Shown here in pieces: positions 1 to 8,216 of a stretch of 64,000 nucleotides of DNA (positions within the stretch are counted from its first letter, which is position 1; each line of letters begins with the position of its first letter). A model generated the notes under the pieces. It saw nothing but the letters and a program-made list of their open reading frames with translations. It made no database searches and had not been told where the DNA came from. The DNA comes from Syntrophomonadaceae bacterium (lineage in GTDB: Bacteria > Bacillota > Syntrophomonadia > Syntrophomonadales > Syntrophomonadaceae): positions 22,508 to 86,507 of the forward strand of contig JAAYCK010000002.1 in the NCBI GenBank assembly GCA_012729835.1, given 5' to 3'. A program made the position numbers and the translations under genes.

Positions 1-249
1 GTACTTGATCGCCCGGACGGTCTTGCCATCTCGCTTGTATGATTCCTGCAAGATATATTCCGGTTGCATCTCAAAGCAGGTTATCTCCCCCGCTTGCTTT
101 CGTAGTAATAGTTCGCAGTAATAGTCGGCCTCATGCTTGGAGTCGAATTTAATGCCGTCGACATAGGTTTTCCGGTTGTGGTATTTGTTCTGCTTCGGCC
201 CCAGGTCAATTCCCATAGCCCGGGCTTGCTTCTCTGTCAACCTGGTCAT
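1..249 (-). CDS. DUF1064-type phage protein, 3' part beyond the window
   Basis: The reading frame starts with ATG at 249 and is still open at base 1, so only the first 83 residues are seen. The N-terminus carries KYHNRKTYVDG followed by IKFDSKHEADYY, which fits the DUF1064 family of small phage proteins with a predicted nuclease-like fold. These proteins are usually about 110-150 aa, so roughly half is present. The start ATG overlaps the stop of the upstream gene as ATGA, which indicates translational coupling at the end of the leftward prophage operon. The exact biochemical role is not known. Confidence 0.75.
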   Translation of the reverse strand, partial: MTRLTEKQARAMGIDLGPKQNKYHNRKTYVDGIKFDSKHEADYYCELLLRKQAGEITCFEMQPEYILQESYKRDGKTVRAIKY

Positions 250-620
250 ATTGCCTCCGCCTCCTCCACATCTACGGTCCCGTTCCGACACTCCCTGCTG
301 CAATGCTCTATCGGCCATGTGGCGTATTCTGCTACCCATTTCGCCACTACAATCGGCCGGCCGCAGTTGACACAATTCCCAATCGTCACGGTCTTGGGCG
401 GCTTGCTGTCGGGTTTAATATTCGGCTGGTTAAATGCCCGGTTGACCGGTGGCGGGGTTCTCTTGTTCTTTTTGAGTGGTATCTGCGCTCTACGTATCCA
501 GGCGTTTATCGTTCCTTGGGGTACTCCCAATTCTTTCGCCGCTGCATTCTGGGAGTAGCCCTTGCTTATCAGCACCAGTGCCTTTTCGAGTATCTCTGTC
601 TTGTCGGTTCGCCCAGCCAT
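246..620 (-). CDS. Helix-turn-helix protein with C-terminal Cys cluster
   Basis: A 124-aa protein starting at ATG 620; a TTG one codon upstream is also in frame. Residues about 8-45 (ILEKALVLISKGYSQNAAAKELGVP, then INAWIRR) form a clear homeodomain-like helix-turn-helix of the kind found in small terminase subunits and transposase-like regulators. A linker rich in Lys and Pro follows. The C-terminal third has NCVNCGRP and HCSREC, a likely zinc-binding pair of Cys motifs. The start shares one base with the stop of the upstream gene (TGATG), so the genes are coupled. DNA binding is likely; whether it regulates or packages DNA cannot be told from the sequence. Confidence 0.7.
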   Translation of the reverse strand: MAGRTDKTEILEKALVLISKGYSQNAAAKELGVPQGTINAWIRRAQIPLKKNKRTPPPVNRAFNQPNIKPDSKPPKTVTIGNCVNCGRPIVVAKWVAEYATWPIEHCSRECRNGTVDVEEAEAI

Positions 621-1606
621 CAAGCCACCCCCAGATCCAGAATGCCCCTGGTCAGCTGCAGGGCATCATCGTAATCTACAATCCCGTCTTTGTATTCAGC
701 CAGGATTGTGGCTATAAGTTGGACCTTCACTCGGCCTATGGCTGGTGTATCTGATAGGGCAGGCACCGGTTGGCCTGCTTTCACTGCCTTGTTGTACTCA
801 CTCAGCGTGTAAGGCACTCTTGCCCTGGGCAGTTCCTCGCCAGGCGTCATGACCAATGGCGGCGGTATATTGGCCGGCTTTTCGGTCCTGCCCAAGTTCT
901 CCAGCCTCTCAGTAGTAAAGGGTTCAGCGGGAGCCTTGTCGTCTGGTACCGGTTCCTGATTCTGCATCTTCAGTAGGTTCTCATGACACATGCTGCAAAG
1001 AACCGTTTCATCAGCCTCAACAATACAATCCTCTTCGCCATATCCAAGGTCTTTGCCGCAGTTATCGCAATGAACATGGTCAGCAGGTTCAGTGTTCTCT
1101 ATTATCGGCTGCCCCAGGCCATCAAGGATACCGGCATCTACAAGCCATTGTTTAGCGGTTGCTGTACTGACATCCAACCTTTTTGCTATCTGGGCTATGG
1201 TTCCCAGTTCAAACCATAAGTTCTTCAGAGTCTCAACGGACGGTCGCAAATTCTCTGCTGGCAATATCCCCGCCTCCATCAGCCATTTCTTTGCTGTCGG
1301 CATAGACACTCGCAATTCCTGCGCTACCCTCGATACGGTTCCTTTACGGTCAAATACCTCCTGTAATACCTCTTTGGTCGGCGCCACTTTCGCCATGTCT
1401 ATCTCTCCCTCCCCTAAATTAAGTATCTCAGTCTGCCCTGACAGTAGATCATTGACTAATATCGTGTCCGGGTACTTGGGTCCATCTATGGCAATGCAAC
1501 TCTTGGTCACCTGCCGGACGGTTCCAGTGCGGACTCTGGTCTTTCGTTTCCCGTCCCTGGATCGGTATTCGATTTCCATCCCTGGCATTATGGCGGATAA
1601 GTTCAT
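620..1606 (-). CDS. Phage protein with two helix-turn-helix repeats and a zinc finger, function unknown
   Basis: A 328-aa protein with a good ribosome site (GGGGGAG) before ATG 1606. The first 70 residues look like a small beta-rich domain. They are followed by two similar helix-turn-helix repeats: one around LQEVFDRKGTVSRVAQELRV and MPTAKKWLMEAGIL, the other around LWFELGTIAQIAKRLDV and TATAKQWLVDAGIL. A four-Cys cluster follows (HCDNCGKDLG, later VLCSMCHENLL). The C-terminal 120 residues are Pro-rich and then helical. The duplicated helix-turn-helix suggests DNA binding. It is embedded in the prophage early operon between the DnaD-like gene and the small helix-turn-helix gene. I do not recognise a named family. 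Confidence 0.65.
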   Translation of the reverse strand: MNLSAIMPGMEIEYRSRDGKRKTRVRTGTVRQVTKSCIAIDGPKYPDTILVNDLLSGQTEILNLGEGEIDMAKVAPTKEVLQEVFDRKGTVSRVAQELRVSMPTAKKWLMEAGILPAENLRPSVETLKNLWFELGTIAQIAKRLDVSTATAKQWLVDAGILDGLGQPIIENTEPADHVHCDNCGKDLGYGEEDCIVEADETVLCSMCHENLLKMQNQEPVPDDKAPAEPFTTERLENLGRTEKPANIPPPLVMTPGEELPRARVPYTLSEYNKAVKAGQPVPALSDTPAIGRVKVQLIATILAEYKDGIVDYDDALQLTRGILDLGVA

Positions 1607-1650
1607 GGTTCTGCTCCCCCTCTGCTATATAATCCGATTAATTCATTCGG

Positions 1651-2592
1651 TCAACCGGTGTTGGGTACACCAGGTGGTACATAGATCTCGTAGCCTGAAC
1701 CGAGTGAAGATTTCTTAGCCTTATCAACATCTGCAACCTTCTGTTGCTGCTTCTGCTTTTGCTCACGGAATTGGCGTTCGTGCTCTTCCGCATCCTGCAC
1801 AGACTTAATACCAAGGCCTCCCCAGTTAGTAAGGATTCCCCTAATATATTTGAGTGTTCGAATACCCCGCGTAATACTCTCTTTTAAGGCCAGAAGGACC
1901 AGTTCGTCCCCGTACTCTTTAACCAGGACTTGTGTTTCCTCCACTTCGAAAGGTCCAAGCAGACGTCCAAATTCCTTCTCAAATGATTCGATAACATGAC
2001 GACTACTACGAAGACCTTCCTCGATTTGAGCGGGATTAAATTCAGCGGGGTTAATGTCAACATCGGGGGGAGTTACTGTAGTATTCTTTTCTTTACTTTC
2101 CTTTACTTTACTTTGCGAATTAATGTCTGCATTAACTCGATTCGAAAGGGGGTTATTGTGAACATTTACGGGATTAATGTTGACATAAACTATGTGGGGC
2201 TGGTTTTTGAGGTCAATAAGGCAATATTCTGTGACTACTTCGACCTCTTTGCGGCGTCCAACGGCTTCAAAGTATCTGCGTTGAATACCGCGGGATGTGA
2301 GAATTCCGTATGTATCGTAAGTGTCCTGGTCAAATAGATCCCACTTCAGACACTCATTTATGACATCATTAACCTCATTAATGTCAACATTAACTCGTTT
2401 GGAGAAGAGTAATTGTTCCTTCTCAGACCACTCATAGTAATAACCTTCGCGGTAGATCTTCATGAGCAGTTTGATAACAATACCAAACCCCTTGATACCA
2501 AATTTGGCTTCGATCAGCTGCAGTTTATCGTCTTGATCGATGTCCGTGTTTAAAGGAAAGTACTCCAACCCCTCTTTTTGTGGTCTCGCCAT
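1651..2592 (-). CDS. Phage replisome organizer: DUF4373 N-terminal domain plus DnaD domain
   Basis: A 313-aa protein. I chose ATG 2592 because GGGGGAG lies 6 bases upstream; the longer frame back to 2649 adds an unlikely basic extension. Residues 5-115 (EYFPLNTDIDQDDKLQLIEA, then GFGIVIKLLMKIY) match the Lin1244/Lin1753-type DUF4373 domain. Residues about 190-275 (IESFEKEFGRLLGP, YIRGILTNWGGLG) match the DnaD domain. Such proteins open phage replication origins and recruit the helicase loader. No separate DnaC-type loader is seen in the window. The gene lies directly downstream of a predicted nuclease gene in the same leftward operon. Confidence 0.85.
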   Translation of the reverse strand: MARPQKEGLEYFPLNTDIDQDDKLQLIEAKFGIKGFGIVIKLLMKIYREGYYYEWSEKEQLLFSKRVNVDINEVNDVINECLKWDLFDQDTYDTYGILTSRGIQRRYFEAVGRRKEVEVVTEYCLIDLKNQPHIVYVNINPVNVHNNPLSNRVNADINSQSKVKESKEKNTTVTPPDVDINPAEFNPAQIEEGLRSSRHVIESFEKEFGRLLGPFEVEETQVLVKEYGDELVLLALKESITRGIRTLKYIRGILTNWGGLGIKSVQDAEEHERQFREQKQKQQQKVADVDKAKKSSLGSGYEIYVPPGVPNTG

Positions 2593-2612
2593 TCCCGCTC
2601 CCCCTCTGCTAC

Positions 2613-3182
2613 TTACTGTCGACCTGCTTCCCCGATCGCCTTGTGCCATCTTGAACCGTATGTCTCTTGCCCGATTCGCATTAAGTCCCAGTATTTACGG
2701 CGGTACTCTTCCGCCTCTCTTCTTAGCCGGGCTATCTGCCTATTTGTGCAATCTACATAATTCGGATCATCAGCTAGGCGCTGCTTCTGTAACTCTCTAC
2801 ACAAAGACCGAATCATAGAGTCTTTTAAAACTTGTTCTTCAATCGCCAGTTCCTGCTTTTTGGCGTTTTTAATACTGCTTCCATTGACGTAAACCCCTAT
2901 GTGATTCGGTATTTCATCCTTCACCTGCTCATAAAGTTCCCGGGTCATAACATAGTAGTTATAATGACCGATGAAAGTATTGTGTGCCTTGCTATGGAAA
3001 TCAGCTTTAGATACCTTAATCTCGAAGCATCGCCATATACCCTTGGTGTCGTAGGTCATAAAATCGACTCTTTCATTGCCGAACCAGCCGATAGTAACCT
3101 CAAAACAGCCGAAAACCCCTTGCTTATGGGTGGCTTTCCATATCTCCCTTTCGAGTTGTAAGGTTAATTCTGTTTTGGCCAT
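2613..3182 (-). CDS. Predicted PD-(D/E)XK-type nuclease-like phage protein
   Basis: A 189-aa protein with AGGGGGG ahead of ATG 3182. The segment GNERVDFMTYDTKGIWRCFE followed by IKVSKADF has the D...ExK spacing of the PD-(D/E)XK nuclease fold (D near residue 40, E54, K56). The N-terminal helix LEREIWKATHKQGVFGCFEV resembles that of MmcB/VRR-type nucleases. The C-terminal 70 residues are charged and helical. The context is a phage DNA-metabolism operon just upstream of the DnaD-like replication gene. Activity is inferred from the motif alone; a structure-specific or repair nuclease is most likely. Confidence 0.6.
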   Translation of the reverse strand: MAKTELTLQLEREIWKATHKQGVFGCFEVTIGWFGNERVDFMTYDTKGIWRCFEIKVSKADFHSKAHNTFIGHYNYYVMTRELYEQVKDEIPNHIGVYVNGSSIKNAKKQELAIEEQVLKDSMIRSLCRELQKQRLADDPNYVDCTNRQIARLRREAEEYRRKYWDLMRIGQETYGSRWHKAIGEAGRQ

Positions 3183-3216
3183 ACGAGTCAGCCCCCCTTG
3201 CAGCCGCTATTTCCTA

Positions 3217-4407
3217 TCAGAACAACAATGTCCCATACTGCAGGTCTTCTAATAAGTTTTGCTTTGGCGTCAATCTATCAAATGCACAGGGACGCATGTC
3301 CAATAGCCAGTCATGTTCTAAATTATTTAATTTGATGTTGTCACTAATAGCACATGCGAATGTTTTCATTTCCCTGGCCATACCGTATTTCATGAGCCCA
3401 GCCCACTTTTGAGGGTAGTGTTTCCTCAGGATTTCAATATTGTTACCTTCGTAAGCTAAGCCGGTACCGCAGACATAACAACCGTTACGCGCAAACAGTT
3501 TATTGCCCTCTTCGTCCGTCAGATCGTACAGGGGCGCATACGGACAGGCCCTCGATCTGATATAGGCCCAGATATCATCGTCGGTGAAGATACTCAAAGG
3601 GTTTGAATACAGGTATCCTTCTTTCACCCGATACAAAAAACCATAGTCCAGGAAAGTAAACGTCCTGCGGCGTGATTCAGCTGCTAGTAGACCACGGAAA
3701 AGCGTATCGCATCCCAGTTTACGTTGAAGTTGTTCAGACGGTTTCTCCTTGATGAAGTTGCAGCAGGCATGAGAAACGCGAAGGTCTGGGAACGTTCGCA
3801 AAATCTCATAGTATTTATCATTCCTTTCGCTCTGCTCTGGGCTATATTTAAGAAACACGTTGATATTGATCCGCGGTGCGTCCAATTTCGTAGCGGCCTT
3901 GCCAAGGATAGGGAAACCATATTGTTCAGCGATAAACCAAAAGCTAACGCGCGTTCCGACTTCCCATACTAACTTACGGTTGCGAAAGTCTTCCCACATC
4001 TCAGGCGTTACCGCTTTATTTAGCTTGTCGGTTGAAAGCAAACGGCCTTTCTTGTTTAAATATCTCGCAACATCGCCAGCGGCTTCAATCTTGGCCCATA
4101 CTTCTTTTTGCGCTTCGTATTTCAGCCTGGGTACTTTCAGCCGGTCTAGCTCCGTTTCGTAGAAATTATCGCCGCCCCATTCTTTGCCAAGCTGACGGGC
4201 GAACAGGAGCGATTCCCGATATTCCACACCTGTATTCCCAAAAATGACGATCATGTTTTTGGCTTCTTCTGGGCACGTCTCGCGAATCAAATGCCACAGC
4301 GCCGTACTGTCCTTGCCACCCGAAAACGCAAGCGCCACCCTTTTGCCCTGGCCGAACGTTTCGCGGATTATTTCCTGGGCTTTTTCGATTTTCTTTTCGA
4401 GTGGCAT
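3217..4407 (-). CDS. Phosphoadenosine phosphosulfate reductase-family protein of the prophage
   Basis: A 396-aa protein of the adenine-nucleotide alpha-hydrolase (PP-loop) family. The nucleotide loop SGGKDS is at residues 29-34, followed by the expected FGNTGVEYRESL segment. Cysteines typical of metal- or Fe-S-binding members occur at SHACCNF, the later GCDTLF and the CYVCGTGLAYEGN segment. Family members activate sulfate or act in thio-modification of nucleic acid (DndC, tRNA thiolases), so the family alone does not settle the reaction. Its start lies 40 bases inside the end of the upstream DUF3343 gene, so the two are co-translated. The pairing with a Se/S-carrier-like protein suggests sulfur or selenium transfer rather than sulfate assimilation, which is inference. 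Confidence 0.8.
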   Translation of the reverse strand: MPLEKKIEKAQEIIRETFGQGKRVALAFSGGKDSTALWHLIRETCPEEAKNMIVIFGNTGVEYRESLLFARQLGKEWGGDNFYETELDRLKVPRLKYEAQKEVWAKIEAAGDVARYLNKKGRLLSTDKLNKAVTPEMWEDFRNRKLVWEVGTRVSFWFIAEQYGFPILGKAATKLDAPRININVFLKYSPEQSERNDKYYEILRTFPDLRVSHACCNFIKEKPSEQLQRKLGCDTLFRGLLAAESRRRTFTFLDYGFLYRVKEGYLYSNPLSIFTDDDIWAYIRSRACPYAPLYDLTDEEGNKLFARNGCYVCGTGLAYEGNNIEILRKHYPQKWAGLMKYGMAREMKTFACAISDNIKLNNLEHDWLLDMRPCAFDRLTPKQNLLEDLQYGTLLF

Positions 4408-4664
4408 GACTGCATTTCTTGCATTTCAGCGTATGTAAACACGCTTTTCTTTTGGCTCAAATGCTGCTCTTCCTCTACCTCTATCTGTGCCCATGGAATG
4501 CCGGCCTCTTTTAACTTGCCGAGTATTGCATCCTTCACCCCATCAATGTTTATGGAAAGCCCACAACTCTTTGATATCCGCCGGGGTGTCGGAATAATTT
4601 TGCCTTCGGGTAAAACCTTATAGGCTCTCATAACTTGGGTGTGTGATTCAAAGGCTATAATCAC
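4368..4664 (-). CDS. DUF3343 protein (putative Se/S carrier-like)
   Basis: A 98-aa protein starting at GTG 4664 behind GGGGAG. The core is VLPEGKIIPTPRRISKSCGL followed by SINID and later LKEAGIPWAQI, a clear match to DUF3343, also called putative Se/S carrier protein-like. The conserved P-T-P-R and S-C-G-L are both present; the Cys is the expected carrier residue. Family members commonly sit near selenium and sulfur metabolism genes. The last 13 codons overlap the PAPS-reductase-like gene, and the basic tail KRKSKKPRK is unusual for the family. Its presence in a prophage of a selenocysteine-using host is notable. Confidence 0.8.
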   Translation of the reverse strand: MIIAFESHTQVMRAYKVLPEGKIIPTPRRISKSCGLSINIDGVKDAILGKLKEAGIPWAQIEVEEEQHLSQKKSVFTYAEMQEMQSCHSKRKSKKPRK

Positions 4665-4706
4665 GGCTTCTTCTCCCCTCTACTGCGTATCTTCCGTGGA
4701 AGTTCA

Positions 4707-5603
4707 CTAGCTTGTATATGTTTTCGCTATGGTTTCCCAGTTATTTGAAACCTTCTTAAGAAGACTTTTGGCGTTAATTTCCCGGGATCTAACTTCCTCA
4801 AAAAGTGCCAAGTCACAGTTCTCAGTAACCTTTTCTCTTATTAGCGCCTCGATTATTTCAGGCCTAAGTGCGTCCAATTCCCAGCATTCGGTACCAAATT
4901 CTTCGATGTAAGCATGGCATCTGGTATCGGTCAATTTCGTGGGATTCGGAGGCGGATTGTATTCTTCCACCTGATCGATATTCAATGCAATCCGGTCAAA
5001 ATATGGATACACGCCGAAGGTATCAAGGCGGTCAACAATATCACGGGACATATCTCTTCCACTCGGATCATGGTCGCCGAGATGTATAATTATTAAATCC
5101 TTACCCAGATTGGCGAATCTCTCTAAGCGCCTTGCAGCGCTCCACATTTCCGATTGGCTGACATAGCCGCGGCACGAAAAGTATGGCACATCTAGCCTTT
5201 CGCATATCTGTCCTACAACGCCAACCAAGGCATCCTTTTCAACCCACACCTCTAAATAGTTCTCTTGGCCTTGCCACTTATCAAACGCAAACTGGTTAGC
5301 TGCCGTTTGAATAATATCTGACGGTGAATCCCAGTGGCTATTTTTCCTCAAGTTTCGGGTTCGATCGATTATCGCTTCCCAATCAATGAGCCCGGCCATT
5401 CTGCCATCAGATATTAAACTGCCCAGGTTCTTGTAACTGCGCTCATTGTTTGGTATTACGTCCCTGGCCACAAGCTGATAATATACTTGTCTCAACGTCA
5501 GGTCATATCCCATCGTCTGATACTCAGTCACAATGTTATTTACACGCTCAATAAGATTCAAACTTTGTTGCCTAAAGTTGATATCTCGGTAACAAATTTT
5601 CAT
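4707..5603 (-). CDS. Topoisomerase VI-A/Spo11-like protein (Topo mini-A type) with Toprim domain
   Basis: A 298-aa protein. Near the N-terminus, TLRQVYYQLVARDVIPN (residues 36-52) resembles the winged-helix segment of TopoVI-A/Spo11 that holds the DNA-cleaving tyrosine; Tyr41 or Tyr42 is the candidate. A Toprim-like fold follows, with VEKDALVGVVGQ (metal-binding Glu) and LGDHDPSGRDM (DxD). The first part, RSYKNLGSLISDGRMAGLID, is characteristic of phage homologs. No TopoVI-B-type ATPase gene is nearby, which fits the A-only proteins described from plasmids and phages. The molecular role (nicking, recombination or replication initiation) is not established from sequence. Confidence 0.7.
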   Translation of the reverse strand: MKICYRDINFRQQSLNLIERVNNIVTEYQTMGYDLTLRQVYYQLVARDVIPNNERSYKNLGSLISDGRMAGLIDWEAIIDRTRNLRKNSHWDSPSDIIQTAANQFAFDKWQGQENYLEVWVEKDALVGVVGQICERLDVPYFSCRGYVSQSEMWSAARRLERFANLGKDLIIIHLGDHDPSGRDMSRDIVDRLDTFGVYPYFDRIALNIDQVEEYNPPPNPTKLTDTRCHAYIEEFGTECWELDALRPEIIEALIREKVTENCDLALFEEVRSREINAKSLLKKVSNNWETIAKTYTS

Positions 5604-5641
5604 CTTCTCTCTTCCTCCCTCTGCTGCGCATCGTTACCAGA

Positions 5642-6130
5642 CTACGCAGCTTCATTATTCGGGAACAAACTACCCTGAGCCCTATCCCCTTTGATATAGA
5701 GCTCGCACTCTTCATGTAGAGCTTCCAGGCGCTCAATACAATCGCTGTATAGCAATTGCATTTCATCTTCCGGCGTGTCCAGATTGTACATTTCCGAAGC
5801 CTTATGCGGTGTGTTCAGGTTCAGATCCTGGTAAGATTCTTCTAACTTCATACTGGCGCTGATAGTTGCCCCCATGGTGTCGTTATCGCCGCCGTAGCTG
5901 TAGGACACACCCTTAACCGTGATCCGGTCCAGATAACTCTCGGGTAGCTCACACATGGTTATAACGTCCTGGCCCAAGTCTTTCAATGCCTGATGAAATT
6001 CCGGTCTCGGTTCCTCACTGCAAGTGAAGGAATATTCATCCCAACTCCCTTTCGGGGTTTGCTGCTCCCAGATCATGCTTATCTTTCCGTCCTTTGTCAC
6101 TTTGGTTTTCTTGATGTGGATTTTACTCAT
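5642..6130 (-). CDS. Hypothetical phage protein
   Basis: A 162-aa acidic protein with GGGAGAGG before ATG 6130. The N-terminal part looks beta-rich (KTKVTKDGKISMIWEQQTPK). The central part contains ELPESYLDRITVKGVSYSYG, and the C-terminal part is helical and acidic. Short proteins of this appearance occur in Clostridia phage early regions, where they have no assigned function. It lies between the TopoVI-A-like gene and the methyltransferase block, all on the same strand. Confidence 0.6.
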   Translation of the reverse strand: MSKIHIKKTKVTKDGKISMIWEQQTPKGSWDEYSFTCSEEPRPEFHQALKDLGQDVITMCELPESYLDRITVKGVSYSYGGDNDTMGATISASMKLEESYQDLNLNTPHKASEMYNLDTPEDEMQLLYSDCIERLEALHEECELYIKGDRAQGSLFPNNEAA

Positions 6131-6153
6131 AAATCCCTCTCCCTTCGTGTTTA

Positions 6154-6318
6154 CTACTCTTCTATCCCCCGGGCCTTGATTGTTTCCTCATCTGCCTGCA
6201 GGTGCCCGAAACAATAATCATCAGCCTTCTTTGTGACCTTCAGCAGATCACATGGCGCCTTGGACATCCATCTGGCTATAGGGCGCCATCGATCACAGGT
6301 TCTGCAACGCTTTCTCAT
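6154..6318 (-). CDS. Small Cys-rich phage protein, 54 aa
   Basis: The frame runs from ATG 6318 to TAG 6154 and encodes 54 residues. It starts MRKRCRTCDRWRPIARWMSK and continues with a Cys at PCDLL and CFGH near the middle, so CxxC plus later Cys/His could bind zinc. It fills the otherwise empty space between two operon genes in the same direction and has a purine-rich G-tract upstream. No family is recognised. Confidence 0.5.
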   Translation of the reverse strand: MRKRCRTCDRWRPIARWMSKAPCDLLKVTKKADDYCFGHLQADEETIKARGIEE

Positions 6319-6329
6319 GCCCGCCCCCC

Positions 6330-8216
6330 TTATGCTGCCACCTGGCAGAGTTCTGGCAGGTTAGCTCTGACTAAAGCCTCGGCAAATGGTGGTGGAACTG
6401 CATTGCCGCAGCGTGCTACCTGGGCCGCCTTGGGATACGCTTTTCCCTCATGGTCCCGGTCGATAATATAACTAGCCGGGAAGCCCTGGGCCGCGAACAG
6501 TTCATGGGGCTCCAGCATTCTCATGCCAATATCGACTATCTGGTAGTCAACGCCCTGAACAGTCACCAGGCCGAACCGGTGCTTCGTGGTGATGGTTTGT
6601 AAAGGTTCATTACACCCCTGGCCAATGTTGGTGCCGTAGTATTTGAGAAGGAAGGCTCGGACCTCGCCAATATGTAAGCCGCCGGCGGTAATCGTCGGCA
6701 TAGGCTCAGTTATTGGTTGGCCATGCTGGCAGGTGCCTCTAAGTTTTACAAGGTGACTGGTGACCAGGGCATTGTGATCTACTGAAGTTACCGTGGATAA
6801 TGGATCAGTAATCTCATTACCCGGTCCCTTATATCGCCCGCCATAATGTTTAGCCATGAAAGCAGTAATCAGAGAATACCGGTTCGATGTGTCAATTGTT
6901 TGAATAGGATCATCCGGCATCTGGCCGCGTACCTCTGTGGGTGACTTCTCGCCATGGTACTGAGAAAGGAAGGCAGCAACTAATTGAGACTTACCTCCAC
7001 CCCCTGCAGTTATTGTCCCGAGTGGATCAGTGAGCTCATGGCCAACAGATTTACCAAACTGGCGAGAGATAGTTGCAGCTATAAGCGCATGTTTTTGCCC
7101 GCCAGCCACGACCGTACCTAATGGCTTGTCCAAGCCGGGAACACGTGGGGCTTGCCCGTCTCTTTCGCCGTAACCGGTTTGAATGAGCGTAGGGGCAACC
7201 AATAAATGCTCGGCTTTGGTTACGATAGTGGTAAGCGGCTGGTTCATAGGGTACTGCATCCGGTCCCCACTAAATCCTGTTTGACCTATTCGGGCTATGT
7301 AAGGGGATACAATACCCCATCCATTCTTTCCGGTAATGGTCTGCATAGGATCATATATATCCTGTCCTCTGAAATTGCCCCCGCTGCCGCTATGGTTCAC
7401 TTGGATGATGAATGGCTCAGGATTATCGATAACAAACTTTTGGATGCCCCGGGCAATCCGCTTCATGGTGTTCTCCGCAAGCGGCTTTTTCCGCTCAAAA
7501 ATAGACGGGCAGGGCAAGGACCAGTCAATGATCTCTGCTGCCGTCCGCCATGGAAGGAGTCTTCCGCTTTTGACCGCTGCGCTTTTAGGATCTCCATGGG
7601 TAGGTTCCGGCCAAACTATTGGCTGTCCATCACAACGGGCAATCAAGAAAAACCGCTTTCTGATAGTAGGTGCGCCGTAATCACAGGCGCGAAGTTCACG
7701 CCATTCAACTTGATAGCCATAGCGTATTAATGCATTAATAAAAGCATTGAATGTGCGGCCCTTCTTATCAGGGTCCGGCATATTGTTTTTCAGCAGAGGT
7801 CCCCATGTCTTGAACTCTTCCACGTTCTCTAAGATGATTACCCGCGGCTTAACGGTGGCTGCCCATCTAACAGCTACCCAGGCAAGCCCCCGGATTTTCT
7901 TTTCAACGGGTTTACCGCCTTTAGCCTTTGAGAAGTGCTTACAATCTGGGCTGAGCCAAACCAAGCCTACTGGTCTGCCCTTGGTTACCTCTCGGGGATC
8001 CACATCCCAAACAGACTCGCAATAATGAGTGGTGTCGGGATGGTTGGCTATGTGCATTCTGATTGCATCCGGGTCATGGTTGATCGCAATATCAACGCTA
8101 CGGCCAAGGGCCTGAGAAATCCCGCAGGATGCCCCACCCCCGCCGGCAAAGTTATCGATAACGAGCTCATGGGATGAATCCGGTATGTATTGACGAAATA
8201 GCGATTGCTGCCTCAT
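6330..8216 (-). CDS. DNA (cytosine-5)-methyltransferase with repeat-built target region
   Basis: A 628-aa C5-cytosine methyltransferase. Motif I is FAGGGGASCG (residues 23-32). The catalytic loop is WLSPDCKHFSKAKGGKP, with Cys in the SPDC variant common in phage enzymes. ENVEEF (motif VI) and TIRKRFFLIAR (motif VIII) follow, and the C-terminal motifs IX-X end in CGNAVPPPFAEAL. Between VIII and IX, where the target-recognition domain belongs, there are about 270 residues with eight copies of a P-L-x-T-I-T repeat. Typical enzymes are 330-450 aa. It probably methylates phage DNA against host restriction. The start overlaps the upstream gene by 4 bases. Confidence 0.9.
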   Translation of the reverse strand: MRQQSLFRQYIPDSSHELVIDNFAGGGGASCGISQALGRSVDIAINHDPDAIRMHIANHPDTTHYCESVWDVDPREVTKGRPVGLVWLSPDCKHFSKAKGGKPVEKKIRGLAWVAVRWAATVKPRVIILENVEEFKTWGPLLKNNMPDPDKKGRTFNAFINALIRYGYQVEWRELRACDYGAPTIRKRFFLIARCDGQPIVWPEPTHGDPKSAAVKSGRLLPWRTAAEIIDWSLPCPSIFERKKPLAENTMKRIARGIQKFVIDNPEPFIIQVNHSGSGGNFRGQDIYDPMQTITGKNGWGIVSPYIARIGQTGFSGDRMQYPMNQPLTTIVTKAEHLLVAPTLIQTGYGERDGQAPRVPGLDKPLGTVVAGGQKHALIAATISRQFGKSVGHELTDPLGTITAGGGGKSQLVAAFLSQYHGEKSPTEVRGQMPDDPIQTIDTSNRYSLITAFMAKHYGGRYKGPGNEITDPLSTVTSVDHNALVTSHLVKLRGTCQHGQPITEPMPTITAGGLHIGEVRAFLLKYYGTNIGQGCNEPLQTITTKHRFGLVTVQGVDYQIVDIGMRMLEPHELFAAQGFPASYIIDRDHEGKAYPKAAQVARCGNAVPPPFAEALVRANLPELCQVAA

